Under the pieces are notes generated by a model, which ran no database searches, was not told where the DNA came from, and worked only from the letters and a program-made list of their open reading frames with translations. Shown here piece after piece: positions 44,218 to 54,900 of a stretch of DNA of 64,000 nucleotides; within the stretch, counting starts at the first letter, position 1; each line of letters begins with the position of its first letter. Both the position numbers and the translations under genes were made by a program. Source of the DNA: Terriglobia bacterium (GTDB lineage Bacteria > Acidobacteriota > UBA6911); contig JAIQGI010000016.1 of NCBI GenBank assembly GCA_020072565.1, forward strand, positions 58,580 to 122,579, given 5' to 3'.

Positions 44218-47200
44218 TCAATCGGCAGTCCCGACCAGCGGCAGCGAGCCGATGTAGACTTCACCGGTGGTGCCATGGATGGAGAGAACGTCGCCAGTCT
44301 GCACGCGATGCCGCACCTCCCGGCGGTCGTCGACAAATACGGCCTCGTTCTTCCGGGGGTTGACCTTGAGCCCCGCTGCTCCCAGCACGGCGCTGAATCT
44401 CTTGTGCTCGATGCCGTTGACCGCCACCGCGGCGTGGGAAGTCGAGCCGCCCTTGGCGGTCAACACTCCGTCGGCAGACAGTATCAGCGGAATGTCGTCC
44501 GGTGTCGGATTTTCCAGCACCAGCAGCACGCCGTCCACGTCGTCGCGCCCGGACTCGACGATCGCCGTCATCTCGCGGCGGCTGGGCTCATCGAAGGCGA
44601 CGAGCCCGCGAAAGCCGCCCCCGCGCACGCCGTTGCCGCGCGTGAGCGCCTCCCTGCGTCCTGCGAAGTTGCAGACCTTTTTCCCCTCGACCGTCTCTGC
44701 CATGCGCGTCTGCAGGATGCTGAGTTCGCCACGCTCGACGGTGAACTCGATCTCCTGGTCAGTGCCCATGAAGCTGCGCAGCGCTGCTGCGATATGCTTG
44801 ATCCGCCGGTGCAGCATCGGCATGGTCCTGGGCAGCTCACTGATCGGCTGCAGCGAGTTGATGCCCGTGACGCCGCCGACCAGGTCATCCCCGGCCGCCG
44901 AGAATTTGATTTCGCCGGCCAGCGCGGGAGTGCCGCTCCTGGTCATGGTGGTACGCGGGATCACGCCGGTAAGCGAAGCCTGGGTTTCGTCCATGCCTTC
45001 CCCGACGTAATCGTTGCGGCGATTGCCGGAGGCCATCTCTTGCACTATGACTGCGGTGTGCCAGCCGTGACACAGTCCCTTGAGTTCGCGATAGCGCTGT
45101 GCCCGCTCTGAATGCCAGGAAGCCAGGACCGCCCGGACCGCCGCGAACAGCTGTTGCTGGGGATCACTCAGTAGAGCGTCCAGTTCCGCGCCGAATCCTT
45201 TATGGCGCAAGATTTCCTTCGACGCCTCGGCGATCTCCCTCATCGTCTCCCAGGGTAGCTCGTGCTTGAAGCGTACCTTGTGACGCTCCTTGGCTTCCTC
45301 GACCAGGCCGAAGGTCTCCATGTCGACCTCCCAGATTGCCTTGCCTATGGAAGCAAGGAAGCGGCGGTAGGCGTCGTAGGCCTGCCATGGGTCGTGTTCG
45401 GCCAGCTTGGCTGCGATCCGGTCGTTCATGCCGACGAAGACCACGGTAGAGAGCATTCCGGGCATCGAGAATATCGAACCCCCGCGCACGGCGAGGAGGA
45501 GCGGCGTGTTCGCATCGCCGAACCTCTTCCTCTGGCCGCCGGTCTGAGCCAGATCGCGCTCGAGGATCTCGAGGTGATGCAGGATTTCCTCGTTGAGACG
45601 GCCCGGCTCCGGATGGCCAGTTGCAGTGCGGGCGAGGCTTGCAGGCAGAATGAAGCCATCGCGCGTCGGAATATTGAGAAGGCTGATGTAAAGAAGCCCG
45701 CTACCCTTGCAGCCATAAGCTTCCCGCAGATTCACTCCCTCGCCCGTCTGGACGAGAATGTCTTCCCGGCGAGAAATATGAAGGATCGGGGGTGTTCCTC
45801 CGGCCGACGGCAATGGCGGTGCGCCTGACCTCAGGCTCGCACTCCCCGGTAGGCTGCGAACATGGGCCCGAGCGATGTCGCAGAATTGTGCGATCGCCTC
45901 CAAATCATGCAGATACCGTTTGAAATTGCCGACCAGTGCTATCAAATCCTGGTCGCTTAAGCGCAGCCGCTCCGCCATCGCATCGTAAGGAGCCGTCGTC
46001 TGGCGCAATATCTTGTGGTACAGATGCTGGATGTGATCCAGGACATTGGTGATTTCCTCACGGTCTCCCGCGGTGTCCGCCAGCATGGCGCCGAGATCGT
46101 CGAGTTCGCGCGAGGGAAAGCCGTCGTAGCTGAGGTTAATGATCAGGCGGCGAATGATGTTGAAACATCGGTCGAGGTCCACGCCGTGCTGTTCAAATTC
46201 GGCAGCCGTTCGGCGCAGCATCAGATAGCCCATCTCCTCGAGCAGGCAGTCAAGCTGGTAGAAATGGCAACGCATCTCCTCAAAGCCGCCGAGTTCGATC
46301 CTGCGGTGCACTGTCTGCCGGAACGCACAGATGTGCGCAAAAGCCGCCGTGGAAACCTGCTGCTGGCAGGAGTCGATCACCGCCTGGAGCTCACGGAAAA
46401 GTTCGTCCTGGTAAAGCCCTTTGAGGGATCGTATCACGCCCTCGATACATACGCTCGCCCGCTGCGCCCAGAATTCGGGATCGAAGTTTCCGTCATGGAA
46501 CTCGAGGAGCTCAAGCTCGGCCAGTTCCTGGCGCAACGGCGTCTCGATCTCCGGCGGCAGCGTGAAACTGTCGATTTTGCGCTTGATGACTCTCAGACGG
46601 TGGCGATAGATCCAGCTGTTCTGCGCCCGGATGCCTTCTGAGATCAGGGTCTCGAGTTCGTGGTCCAGGCTGTTGCCGAACTCGCATCGTAACAGGCTCT
46701 CGGCGTAGAACTCGCGCCACTCTTCGATCCGGCTCAGGGTTTCCGAAGTGCCGAGCAGCTTCTCCAGGTCGGCGACCAGGCGATGGAAAATCCCGGCGAG
46801 CGCATCCCGGTGCGGCGCTTCCAGATCTGAGGGTGACAGCTCACAGAAGCCAAGCTCGGCGAACGGCTGCGGATCGGAGGTTTCGAGATAGGAGAGGTAC
46901 GCCCGCGCCAGGCGCAGGGTGCGCTGGCCAAGCGCATGATGGCTGCTGCGGCGAATCTCGTTGATGATCGCACTGCCTCGGACCTGCACCTCCGCCAGCT
47001 GGACGGTGATGTTCCACACCTCATCGATAAGGTTGGGACGGAGCACCAGAGCCGACAGATTGCGGACCAGAACGCGCGTGATGAATCGCAGCCGTCGGCC
47101 ATAGGGGCCATTGAGCAGGCGTGCCAGCTCGTCCATGAGATTACGTATCTCGGGTTGCAGGTTCTTCGCCCCGATAAACGCCCGGGAAACCATGCCGCCA

Positions 47201-50200
47201 AGGTTTGCCACCATGAAATGGAGCAGATAGTTGGCTTTGTTGATGTTGGCGCATGAGTTGATCTGTGACAGCAGGGCGGCTATATCACGGATCCGGGTTA
47301 CGTCGATCTCATCGATCCCTTCATCCTCAAACTCGTAAAGCTCGTCTTCGAGGTCGATGGGCTGAATCAGGGCGGTCCCGGCATCGAGTCCGGCAAAGCG
47401 CGCGATCAGGGTGTCGGTCAGGATGGTGCCGGGAGACAGTTTCCTCGGCGCGAGCGGGAGGGCTTTATGATTGGAGACGACGTAGGTCACCAGGTTGCTT
47501 TGGATCACGTAAGGGACGAGGATCCGCTCGCCGGCCCGCAGTACCCGGTTGTTGGCAATCTCGAGGCGGCGGCCGCCGGCACAGAAGGTCTCGATGTCGA
47601 TCAGAAAGTCGCGCAGCGCAGCCGCCCGCCCGGTTTCGTCCGGGTGCCGGAGGGCTTGCGCGAGGGCTGCGGTGACCGTGGCGATCTCCGCCTGCTCGGT
47701 TCCTGCCAACAACTCAGCGAGGCGCGCACCAGGATCGATGAGCGGCGCGGGCATCGGCGCTGAAGCCGCCATTGGTCGCTCTTTCCGGTCGTCCCCTGGT
47801 GCCGGAATCGCGAGCGCTTCCCGAGTTTCTCCGGACGGGACTTCCCGGCTGGCTGCATCTCCCGCATAGATCCCGGCAAGGCGTCGGATCTCGATGTGGA
47901 GAGGGCGCCCTGCATCCTCGAGCACCCGGTTTGCTGCACGCAATGCCCGCACGTAATCAGACCACTGACTGCCGTCGATCGGCACCGTGCACTCGGCGGC
48001 CAGGCGCCCAATCAACCCGATCATTTCCTCGCGCAGGATCTCATATAGCTGCTTGCCCTGAATGTGGGCGATCGCCCGGCCCAGCGCGAGGGATGCCGAG
48101 AGTATGGCGTTCATCCCGAGATTCTGCTTGCGCTGCATGACCGCAACCGCCCGCTCCGGTGTCCGCTCTTCCGCGAGCTTGCCGCGCCGCTGCGCCATGC
48201 GCAGTTCCAGCGCCAGCAGCTCGCGGTCGATGTCGCACAGCGTCCGCGTGGCCAGATTGCGTCCCTCGAAATAGGGGGCGATCATCTGGCGGATATTGTC
48301 CACGGCGTTCAGACAGCCTTTTCCCTGATAGCGTCGCGTGCGTTCAAAGAGATTGCGGAGAGCCTCATCGCCGGTCGCCACAACCCGGTCGAGATCCACA
48401 CCCTTTTTGAAGGCGAAAACCTTCGACTCGATTTCGTCGAAGAGCGCACCATGAGCGTCGATCAGCTCCAGATGCTCGGCCCGCTCGATCACCGCATCGA
48501 CCAGATGGATGGCCTCGCCCGTGCCTGCTGAAGTGCCCAGCGGCGTCGCCCCCCGGAACTGCAGGGCAACCCCTGCCTCAGGCAGCGCCAGCTCGACCTC
48601 GACACCCACGGTCGGAATGCCGGCATTGGTGGGTTCTTCGTAACCCCAGACCTTGCGTACCAGCGCTCTCTGCCCTTCGATCAGCGCCGGAACATCCGAG
48701 GCATCGGGCGCCCGGCGCATCAGCGCAGCCACGGCCTGGTACTTGACCAGCCGCTCGGTGTTGGCACCGCCGCCGCATTTGAGCCCCAGGGCGTTGACCG
48801 CCAGCGCGATATGAGCTTCCATGTCGTCGTTGGGGCTCTTCGACCGGTGTGAAACCACAAGGTCGAGCCCCTTACCGAGCGCCACCAGCATGGCGATCAG
48901 CGTTTCATAGAGCGAGCCGATCTGATTGGCCTTGATCAGCGCCGTGTTGATCAGACCCTGCCCGGCGGCCATCTCGATGGTGCGGTCGTTGGTGGTGACC
49001 AGGTCGTCGCCGATGATGAACAGCTGGTCGCCGAACTTCTCGAGCAGCTTCTTCCAGCCCTCGACGTCATTCTCCGAAAACCCGTCTTCGATGGACAGGA
49101 TGGGTATGTCGTACTGCAGGATTGCCTGTTCGTAGATCGCCAGCACGCCGTCGCGGTCCAGCACGATCTTGGCCTTATCGCGCCAGAAAAGGTACTGGCC
49201 GATGGCACCCGGGATGTTGTTTTCCTCACGATACGCGATCTCGAGCTCGCTCATGGCGGGGTCGAGAGCAATCGCGACGTCCCTCCCGGGACGAAGGCCG
49301 CACTCCTCGATCGTCCGGCGCATGAGGGTCCACAGCCGGACTTCAGGGAGCGGATAGTCGCGGCGATCGATGTAGGGCGCCAGCCCGCCCTCCAGACCTA
49401 TCCCCATGACACGGCAACCTTCCTCCTTCTCGATCACTTCCTTGAGCCGGTTCTGGAGACGCACAGTCATTTCCTGCGCCTCCTGGAAATCGGAGGCCCC
49501 GAGGATCAAGAACATGGCCTCCTGCATGCTGATGTTTGACTCGGGGTATTCTCTTTCGGTGTGCCGTCCTCCCATGCCGCAGTTGCGAAATTGCCAGGGG
49601 GCGGTGACCATTCCCAGACGCGGATGCACTGCCTGCTGCAGGCGTTCCTCCAGCATCCGGCGCTTCATGCGCCGTGCCAGCTCGTGCCATTTTCCCTTTT
49701 CCGTCTGGGCAGCCACCTGCGCAGCCGACACCCGCGCACGCGCCTCGCGCTCCCTGAAATCCCTGTACTTGCCGCGATCCGCCAGGCAGAAATCAAGCAG
49801 CCCGACGATGCCGATTCCCAGGAACAGCCGTCCCAGGTAGATGGCCAGCGCGGTCTCGGTCAGGAGCCCCAGCGCGATCAGCGCCACAGCCGGGGGGAGT
49901 GCGACATACGCCAGGTTGCGGCTCGCGCGCGGCCCGGCAGCTGCCACCGCGAGGTTATAGGGAGCGTCCGGATAGTAGTTCAATGCCTCGCGCCGGATCC
50001 CTTCTGCTCTGCCAAAAGGCGCCAACAGGAAAACACGGGCATAGTAGAGGAGCCGCGGCAGAAGTGGCCGCTCGAGCCGGCGTTGCACTCGTGCCGCCAG
50101 AGACTCGCTCAAGGCATTGAGCCGTGCTGCCGTCAGAAAGTGTCCCATCTCGTGGACGGCAATGCCGGTGTGGAAACTGATGTAGAGAAAAACAGCAGAC

Positions 50201-50394
50201 AGAATCGTCTCGGGGCTCCAGAAAATGAAGCGCAGCACATCGGACTTGAAGATCGAGGCAGCCGGGAGTGCCAGAACCGAGGAGATGAAGGCGACATGGA
50301 AGGACACGAGGATGTGGTTTGCGATCACCCACCCTTCCTGGAGGTGTGCGTCGGTGGACGGAGCGGCCTGTTTCGTTCGTTTCGCAGAGAGCAT
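44218..50394 (-). CDS. Giant fusion: membrane HEMGH domain, circularly permuted enolase, helical region, PPDK ATP-grasp and phosphohistidine domains
   Basis: 2058 residues in one open frame. Residues 1-210 have several membrane helices and a HEMGH site at 81-85, as in M50 proteases, with an AAGPRASRN element near 155. Residues about 255-560 are the enolase barrel with His278, Glu292 (SMQEAMF), Glu335 (GLEGGLAP), Asp378 (ALDPAMSE), Glu436 (IEDGF), GDD at 462-464, Lys488 (LIKANQIG), SHRS at 515-518 and Lys539. The enolase N-terminal domain follows at about 580-795 (IPTVGVEVELALPEAGVALQ, RYQGKGCLNAVDNI, NLGMNAILSASLALGRA). This is the reverse of the normal order. About 880-1530 is helical and unassigned. 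About 1549-1900 is the PPDK ATP-grasp (RGGSIFSMPGMLSTV, EIEFTVERGELSILQTR), then phosphohistidine His1987 (TAKGGSTSHAAV). The PPDK PEP/pyruvate barrel is missing. AGGAG supports ATG 50394; a TTG at 50412 is in frame. Confidence 0.85.
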   Translation of the reverse strand: MLSAKRTKQAAPSTDAHLQEGWVIANHILVSFHVAFISSVLALPAASIFKSDVLRFIFWSPETILSAVFLYISFHTGIAVHEMGHFLTAARLNALSESLAARVQRRLERPLLPRLLYYARVFLLAPFGRAEGIRREALNYYPDAPYNLAVAAAGPRASRNLAYVALPPAVALIALGLLTETALAIYLGRLFLGIGIVGLLDFCLADRGKYRDFREREARARVSAAQVAAQTEKGKWHELARRMKRRMLEERLQQAVHPRLGMVTAPWQFRNCGMGGRHTEREYPESNISMQEAMFLILGASDFQEAQEMTVRLQNRLKEVIEKEEGCRVMGIGLEGGLAPYIDRRDYPLPEVRLWTLMRRTIEECGLRPGRDVAIALDPAMSELEIAYREENNIPGAIGQYLFWRDKAKIVLDRDGVLAIYEQAILQYDIPILSIEDGFSENDVEGWKKLLEKFGDQLFIIGDDLVTTNDRTIEMAAGQGLINTALIKANQIGSLYETLIAMLVALGKGLDLVVSHRSKSPNDDMEAHIALAVNALGLKCGGGANTERLVKYQAVAALMRRAPDASDVPALIEGQRALVRKVWGYEEPTNAGIPTVGVEVELALPEAGVALQFRGATPLGTSAGTGEAIHLVDAVIERAEHLELIDAHGALFDEIESKVFAFKKGVDLDRVVATGDEALRNLFERTRRYQGKGCLNAVDNIRQMIAPYFEGRNLATRTLCDIDRELLALELRMAQRRGKLAEERTPERAVAVMQRKQNLGMNAILSASLALGRAIAHIQGKQLYEILREEMIGLIGRLAAECTVPIDGSQWSDYVRALRAANRVLEDAGRPLHIEIRRLAGIYAGDAASREVPSGETREALAIPAPGDDRKERPMAASAPMPAPLIDPGARLAELLAGTEQAEIATVTAALAQALRHPDETGRAAALRDFLIDIETFCAGGRRLEIANNRVLRAGERILVPYVIQSNLVTYVVSNHKALPLAPRKLSPGTILTDTLIARFAGLDAGTALIQPIDLEDELYEFEDEGIDEIDVTRIRDIAALLSQINSCANINKANYLLHFMVANLGGMVSRAFIGAKNLQPEIRNLMDELARLLNGPYGRRLRFITRVLVRNLSALVLRPNLIDEVWNITVQLAEVQVRGSAIINEIRRSSHHALGQRTLRLARAYLSYLETSDPQPFAELGFCELSPSDLEAPHRDALAGIFHRLVADLEKLLGTSETLSRIEEWREFYAESLLRCEFGNSLDHELETLISEGIRAQNSWIYRHRLRVIKRKIDSFTLPPEIETPLRQELAELELLEFHDGNFDPEFWAQRASVCIEGVIRSLKGLYQDELFRELQAVIDSCQQQVSTAAFAHICAFRQTVHRRIELGGFEEMRCHFYQLDCLLEEMGYLMLRRTAAEFEQHGVDLDRCFNIIRRLIINLSYDGFPSRELDDLGAMLADTAGDREEITNVLDHIQHLYHKILRQTTAPYDAMAERLRLSDQDLIALVGNFKRYLHDLEAIAQFCDIARAHVRSLPGSASLRSGAPPLPSAGGTPPILHISRREDILVQTGEGVNLREAYGCKGSGLLYISLLNIPTRDGFILPASLARTATGHPEPGRLNEEILHHLEILERDLAQTGGQRKRFGDANTPLLLAVRGGSIFSMPGMLSTVVFVGMNDRIAAKLAEHDPWQAYDAYRRFLASIGKAIWEVDMETFGLVEEAKERHKVRFKHELPWETMREIAEASKEILRHKGFGAELDALLSDPQQQLFAAVRAVLASWHSERAQRYRELKGLCHGWHTAVIVQEMASGNRRNDYVGEGMDETQASLTGVIPRTTMTRSGTPALAGEIKFSAAGDDLVGGVTGINSLQPISELPRTMPMLHRRIKHIAAALRSFMGTDQEIEFTVERGELSILQTRMAETVEGKKVCNFAGRREALTRGNGVRGGGFRGLVAFDEPSRREMTAIVESGRDDVDGVLLVLENPTPDDIPLILSADGVLTAKGGSTSHAAVAVNGIEHKRFSAVLGAAGLKVNPRKNEAVFVDDRREVRHRVQTGDVLSIHGTTGEVYIGSLPLVGTAD

Positions 50395-50407
50395 CGCATT
50401 TCTCCTC

Positions 50408-50419
50408 TGCAAATTTGCA
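50408..50419. promoter_or_regulatory. Perfect 12-base palindrome upstream of the giant gene
   Basis: TGCAAATTTGCA, 14 bases before the ATG at 50394 and next to its ribosome-binding site. It could be an operator; no matching regulator is identified. Confidence 0.3.
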
Positions 50420-50647
50420 ATGCGCTTGGTGTCGGACCCGAAGAAGGAAAACAGCTACATCAGCTACATTAACACAGGCTCCTGATAAAGCCCTAAGATT
50501 CGATTTCTGCCTTGTTTCTTGACCGCACGGCTCGAAAAACCGGCACGGGCTCCTCCCCGCGCGGACTGCGTGTCCAGGACGCTCCTAATTGCAGAAAATA
50601 GAGCCAAAAATCGGGTTCAAGATTCTCTTTTACCTGGCCTCCATATC

Positions 50648-51349
50648 TCAGCGCTTGATCTCCGGATAGTAGGACGATGGATGCAGACGCAGCCAGAGGT
50701 AGTCGTAGACGCCGTCCGGCAAATCCTCCATCAGTTGAAAGTTGTAGACTTCGGTCGGGCCGCCGGCTTGGGGCACATGGCTGACTACCTGGAAACGAAA
50801 GCGATCCGGCTGGCTGAAGCGTTCGATGTCCGCGAGCCGCCAGTACCGGGAGTCTCCCACTTTGGACGATTGAAAAATGACCTTGTCCGCATAGATCCTC
50901 AGCATCCCCATGGCGCCGACGATCGTGTGCAGATGCTTGACGGGTATCTCGAACGCCGGCTTTTCCCCTTCTTCGGGAATGACCGCGAGCTCCATGGGCC
51001 TCTTCACATGGGAGAGGAGGAACGCGCTGAGTGCCGGATCCGCCTGCTTGTCAAGCAGGGTGAATTCGAACACCTTGTCCTTGCCCGCCCAACGCTTTTG
51101 ATCTTCGTAGGTGACCACGGAAATCTCCGTCGGCGATTTGACTTCAACCACGCGGATTTCTTCGAACTTCCACCTGCGTGCATCTTTGGCATGGGAAGTC
51201 TGGTACTCCACGCCCTCGGGTGTGATCTTCAGCGTTCCCCGGCAGTCTTTGAGTATGTGGCGGTGCTTGACGGCGTACTCGAAGCTTTGTGCCAGGGAAA
51301 CCTGGGTAGCGGATAAAGCGAAAATCAGGACCACAATCGATCGAAACAT
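50648..51349 (-). CDS. Exported protein with two internal repeats
   Basis: 233 residues with a signal peptide (FRSIVVLIFALSATQVSLAQ). Two halves are similar to each other: VKHRHILKDCRGTLKITPEG ... ARRWKFEEIRVVEV and VKHLHTIVGAMGMLRIYADK ... SRYWRLADIERF. Each is a small beta-rich unit like a PH-type domain, in line with an internal duplication. Function is unknown. AAGGAAGG precedes ATG 51349. It lies upstream of the giant gene on the same strand, with 253 bases between. Confidence 0.7.
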   Translation of the reverse strand: MFRSIVVLIFALSATQVSLAQSFEYAVKHRHILKDCRGTLKITPEGVEYQTSHAKDARRWKFEEIRVVEVKSPTEISVVTYEDQKRWAGKDKVFEFTLLDKQADPALSAFLLSHVKRPMELAVIPEEGEKPAFEIPVKHLHTIVGAMGMLRIYADKVIFQSSKVGDSRYWRLADIERFSQPDRFRFQVVSHVPQAGGPTEVYNFQLMEDLPDGVYDYLWLRLHPSSYYPEIKR

Positions 51350-51433
51350 AGGACCTTCCTTTTTTCTCACCTTGGCGGTTCAATCCCCATTTCAGTGCCT
51401 GCGAGCTAAACTGTCGAAACTCGAATGGGTGCC

Positions 51434-51931
51434 TCACTGCTTTTTCACACTTTCGACGGCCTGCTCATAGGTCAGGAGCCTGCCTCCGTGGACGGCCTGG
51501 TAACTGCGGGCAGCCGCTTCTTCTTTGAATGCCGCCAGGCTGGGAAGACAGCGATCGAAGGTTCGATCAAACTCGACTCCCGGCTCGCGTGGCGGGGCTT
51601 CCGTCAAGGGGCCGCAGAGCTGTTCGTCGGACCCTTCCACGTAGAGTGCCTTCTGCCCATCGATTTTTACTCCAGTGGCGCGATCGGCAACCAAGAGTCC
51701 GGCAATCTGCCCAGGATGGTTCTGTTCATAATGCAGCGCGCAACGCGGGCAGCAGGTATGGACTTTGGAGCTGTTTTTCAATAGCACAATCGAATCGTGC
51801 GCGGCATGAACAGGCCGTCCACAGATGTCGCATTGCTGGCTTGGGAGTACAAGGCGCTGATAAGCCAGATAGCATCCGCCACCAACGACACCCAGGAGAA
51901 TCAATCCGATAAGCACGTTTTTAATTTTCAC
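51434..51931 (-). CDS. Membrane-anchored NosL-like metal-binding protein
   Basis: 165 residues. One N-terminal helix (VLIGLILLGVVGGGCYLAY) is followed by Cys pairs CDICGRPVHAAHDS and HTCCPRCALHYEQ, as in NosL and related copper chaperones. The rest of the chain is a small alpha/beta domain with Cys at about 123 and 141. GTG 51931 is the start, with AAAGGAGG upstream, overlapping the RND pump stop by four bases. Its place at the end of the efflux operon suggests delivery or sensing of copper or silver in the periplasm. Confidence 0.78.
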   Translation of the reverse strand: MKIKNVLIGLILLGVVGGGCYLAYQRLVLPSQQCDICGRPVHAAHDSIVLLKNSSKVHTCCPRCALHYEQNHPGQIAGLLVADRATGVKIDGQKALYVEGSDEQLCGPLTEAPPREPGVEFDRTFDRCLPSLAAFKEEAAARSYQAVHGGRLLTYEQAVESVKKQ

Positions 51932-54900
51932 GGGCTTACCTCCTTTGCAAGCGATCTGACTTCGCCGTACCATTTCCAGATCGCATAGATCGCGGGATAG
52001 ACCGCAAGTTCCAGAATAAACGAAGTGAAAATGCCGCCGATCATGGGCGCCGCGATGCGCTTCATGACATCCGCGCCGCTTCCGGTCGACCACATGATCG
52101 GAACCAGACCGGTAAACATCACCCCCACCGTCATCACTTTGGGCCTGAGCCGCTTGACCGCTCCGTGCAATATCGCTTCTCTAAGGTCGGCCCACCCCTT
52201 CATTAAACCTTTATCCCTCGCTTCGTGGTACGCAAGATCGAGGTAGAGCAGCATGAACATCCCGGTTTCAGCATCGACGCCCATGAGGGCGATGAGGCCA
52301 ACCCATACCGCGATGCTCATATTGTAGCCCAACAGGTAGAGGAACCAGATCGCGCCGACGGCTGAAAACGGCACGGCCAGGAAGATGATGATGGTTTTGG
52401 CAACCGACTTCGTGTTGAGATACAGGAGCATGAAGATGATGAAGATCGTGATGGGAACGACCACGTAGAGGCGCGCCTTTGCCAGTTCCATGTACTCGAA
52501 CTGACCGCTCCAGATCAGCTGGTAGCCTGTAGGAAGCGTCAGGTTTTCCCGCAGGACTTTCTTGGCATCCGCGACATAGCTGCCGATGTCCCGCTTCGAG
52601 GTGTCGAAGTCCACGTAGACATATCCGCTCAACCTGCCGTTCTCGTCCCGGATCATCGATGGCCCGGTTACGAGCTTGATGTCGGCCAGTTGGGCTATCG
52701 GAATCTGGGTTCCGTTGGGCGCCATCACAAGAGTGCGGGTAAGCTTGTCGAGATCGCTCCGATAGTCGCGCAGGTAGCGCACATTGACAGGATAGCGCTC
52801 GCGGCCTTCAACCGTCGTAGTGACGTTTTCTCCCCCGATAGCCTGCATGACCACGTCGTTGGCGTCGTCGATCGTCATGCCGTAGCGAGCCAGGGCTTCG
52901 CGGTTGAGATCGAAATCCAGGAAGTACCCCCCTGCCGTCCGCTCGGCAAAGACGCTCTTGGTTCCGGCGACGTTTTTCAAGACGCTTTCGATATGGATTC
53001 CAAGCTCCTGCACCTTGTCGAGATCCGCGCCCATGATTTTGATGCCGATGGGCGTGCGCACGCCGGTAGTAAGCATGTCCACCCGAGCCTTGATGGGCAT
53101 CGTCCAGGCATTGACCACCCCTGGGAACTGCATGGCGTCGTTCATACCGCCCGGACCATACACCAGCTCTTTGATACTCTTATGGTCCGGCCAGGCTCTT
53201 CGGAGCATCCCTTGAAGCCATTCCGGAGCCCATGGGGAATACCATTGTGGAACTTTAGGCCATTGCGCCTCGGGTTTCAGGACGATGACGGTTTCCATCA
53301 TTGAAAATGGCGCGGGATCGGTAGCCGTTTCGGCTCGGCCGGCCTTTCCAAACACGCGTTCGACCTCGGGAAATTGCTTGAGGACTTTGTCCTGGACCTG
53401 GAGCAGCTTGCCCGCCTCGGTCACGGAAATACCTGGTGGCGTGGTCGGCATGTAAAGGAGGACGCCTTCGTTGAGTTCGGGCATGAACTCCGACCCCAGA
53501 CGCTCAAACACCGGGACAGTGAAGGCAACCACCAAAATGGCCGCGCCGACAACTGCCCAGCGGTACTGCAACACGAAATCGCAGATTGGGTGGTAGATTT
53601 TCATCAGCGGCTTGCTGATGGGGTGGTTCTCTTCGCTATGAATCTTGCCGACGAGAACCGCATTCACAATAGAGGCCACCCATTTGGGACGGAACCGGTA
53701 AGGATCCATATGAGTAAAAAGCAACCGCATAGCCGGATCCAGAGTGATGGCGAGGAAGCCGGCAATTGCCATCGAGAAGGTCTTGGTATAAGCCAGCGGC
53801 TTGAAGAGCCGGCCTTCCTGACCTTCCAGCGTGAAGATGGGCAGGAACGAAACCGCGATAATCAGCAGCGCGAAAAAGCTCGGCCCACCCACTTCCTTAA
53901 CTGCGCCGATGACCACATCTTTGTAACTGCCCCGCCTGCCCTCCGTATCCCAGTGTTCGAGCTTCTTGTGCGTTTGTTCCACCACGACAATGGCGGCGTC
54001 CACCATGGCGCCGATGGCGATGGCGATGCCGCCCAGACTCATGATGTTCGCCGTCATGTGCATGCCGTGCAGTGGGATGAACGCGATGATGATCGTGATC
54101 GGAATGGTCAGGATCGGGATGATGGCTGACGGGAAGTGCCACAGGAAGATCAGAATGACCAGGCTGACGATGGTCAACTCTTCAATGAGAGTACCCTTGA
54201 GGGTTTCGATGGCACGCTGGATCAGCTCGGCCCGGTCATAGGTAGTGACGATCTCCACGCCGGGCGGTAGGGACGCTTTCATCTCCTCGAGCTTCGCGCG
54301 CACCCGCTCGATCACTTTCAGGGCATTCTCGCCGTAGCGCATGATGACGATGCCGCCCACGGCCTCCCCTTCGCCATCGAGCTCAGCGATGCCCCGGCGG
54401 ATGTCCGGACCCAAAGTAACAGTGCCGAGGTTTTTGACCAGAATCGGTGTCCCGCCGTTTTTGCTGGTGCCGACCACGATATTCTCGATGTCGGAGAGCT
54501 TCTTTATGTACCCGCGGCCCCGGACCATGTATTCGCGGCCGGAAAATTCCACCAGCCGGCCACCTACATCGTTGTTCCCCCGCTGCACCGCGCTGACTAC
54601 GCGATCGATGGGAACGTCATAGGCCAGGAGAGCATTCGGATCCACGTTGATCTGGTACTGGCGTACGAAACCACCCAGAGGCGCGACCTCGGCGACGCCG
54701 GGAACCGCCTGGAGGGCATACCGCAAATACCAGTCCTGGAACGAACGCAGTTGCGCCAGATTGTTCTTGCCGGTCTTGTCTACCAGCGCGTACTCATAAA
54801 CCCACCCCACTGCGGTCTCGTCACGAGCCAGCTCCACGTTCACACCCTGGGGAAGCCGGGGCAGGATGTTGCTCAAATACTCCAACGTGCGCGAGCGCGC

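Noticed and set aside
44267..45111. Two long plus-strand frames opposite the giant gene's 3' end
   Set aside because: Shadows; the minus strand encodes clear PPDK motifs there.
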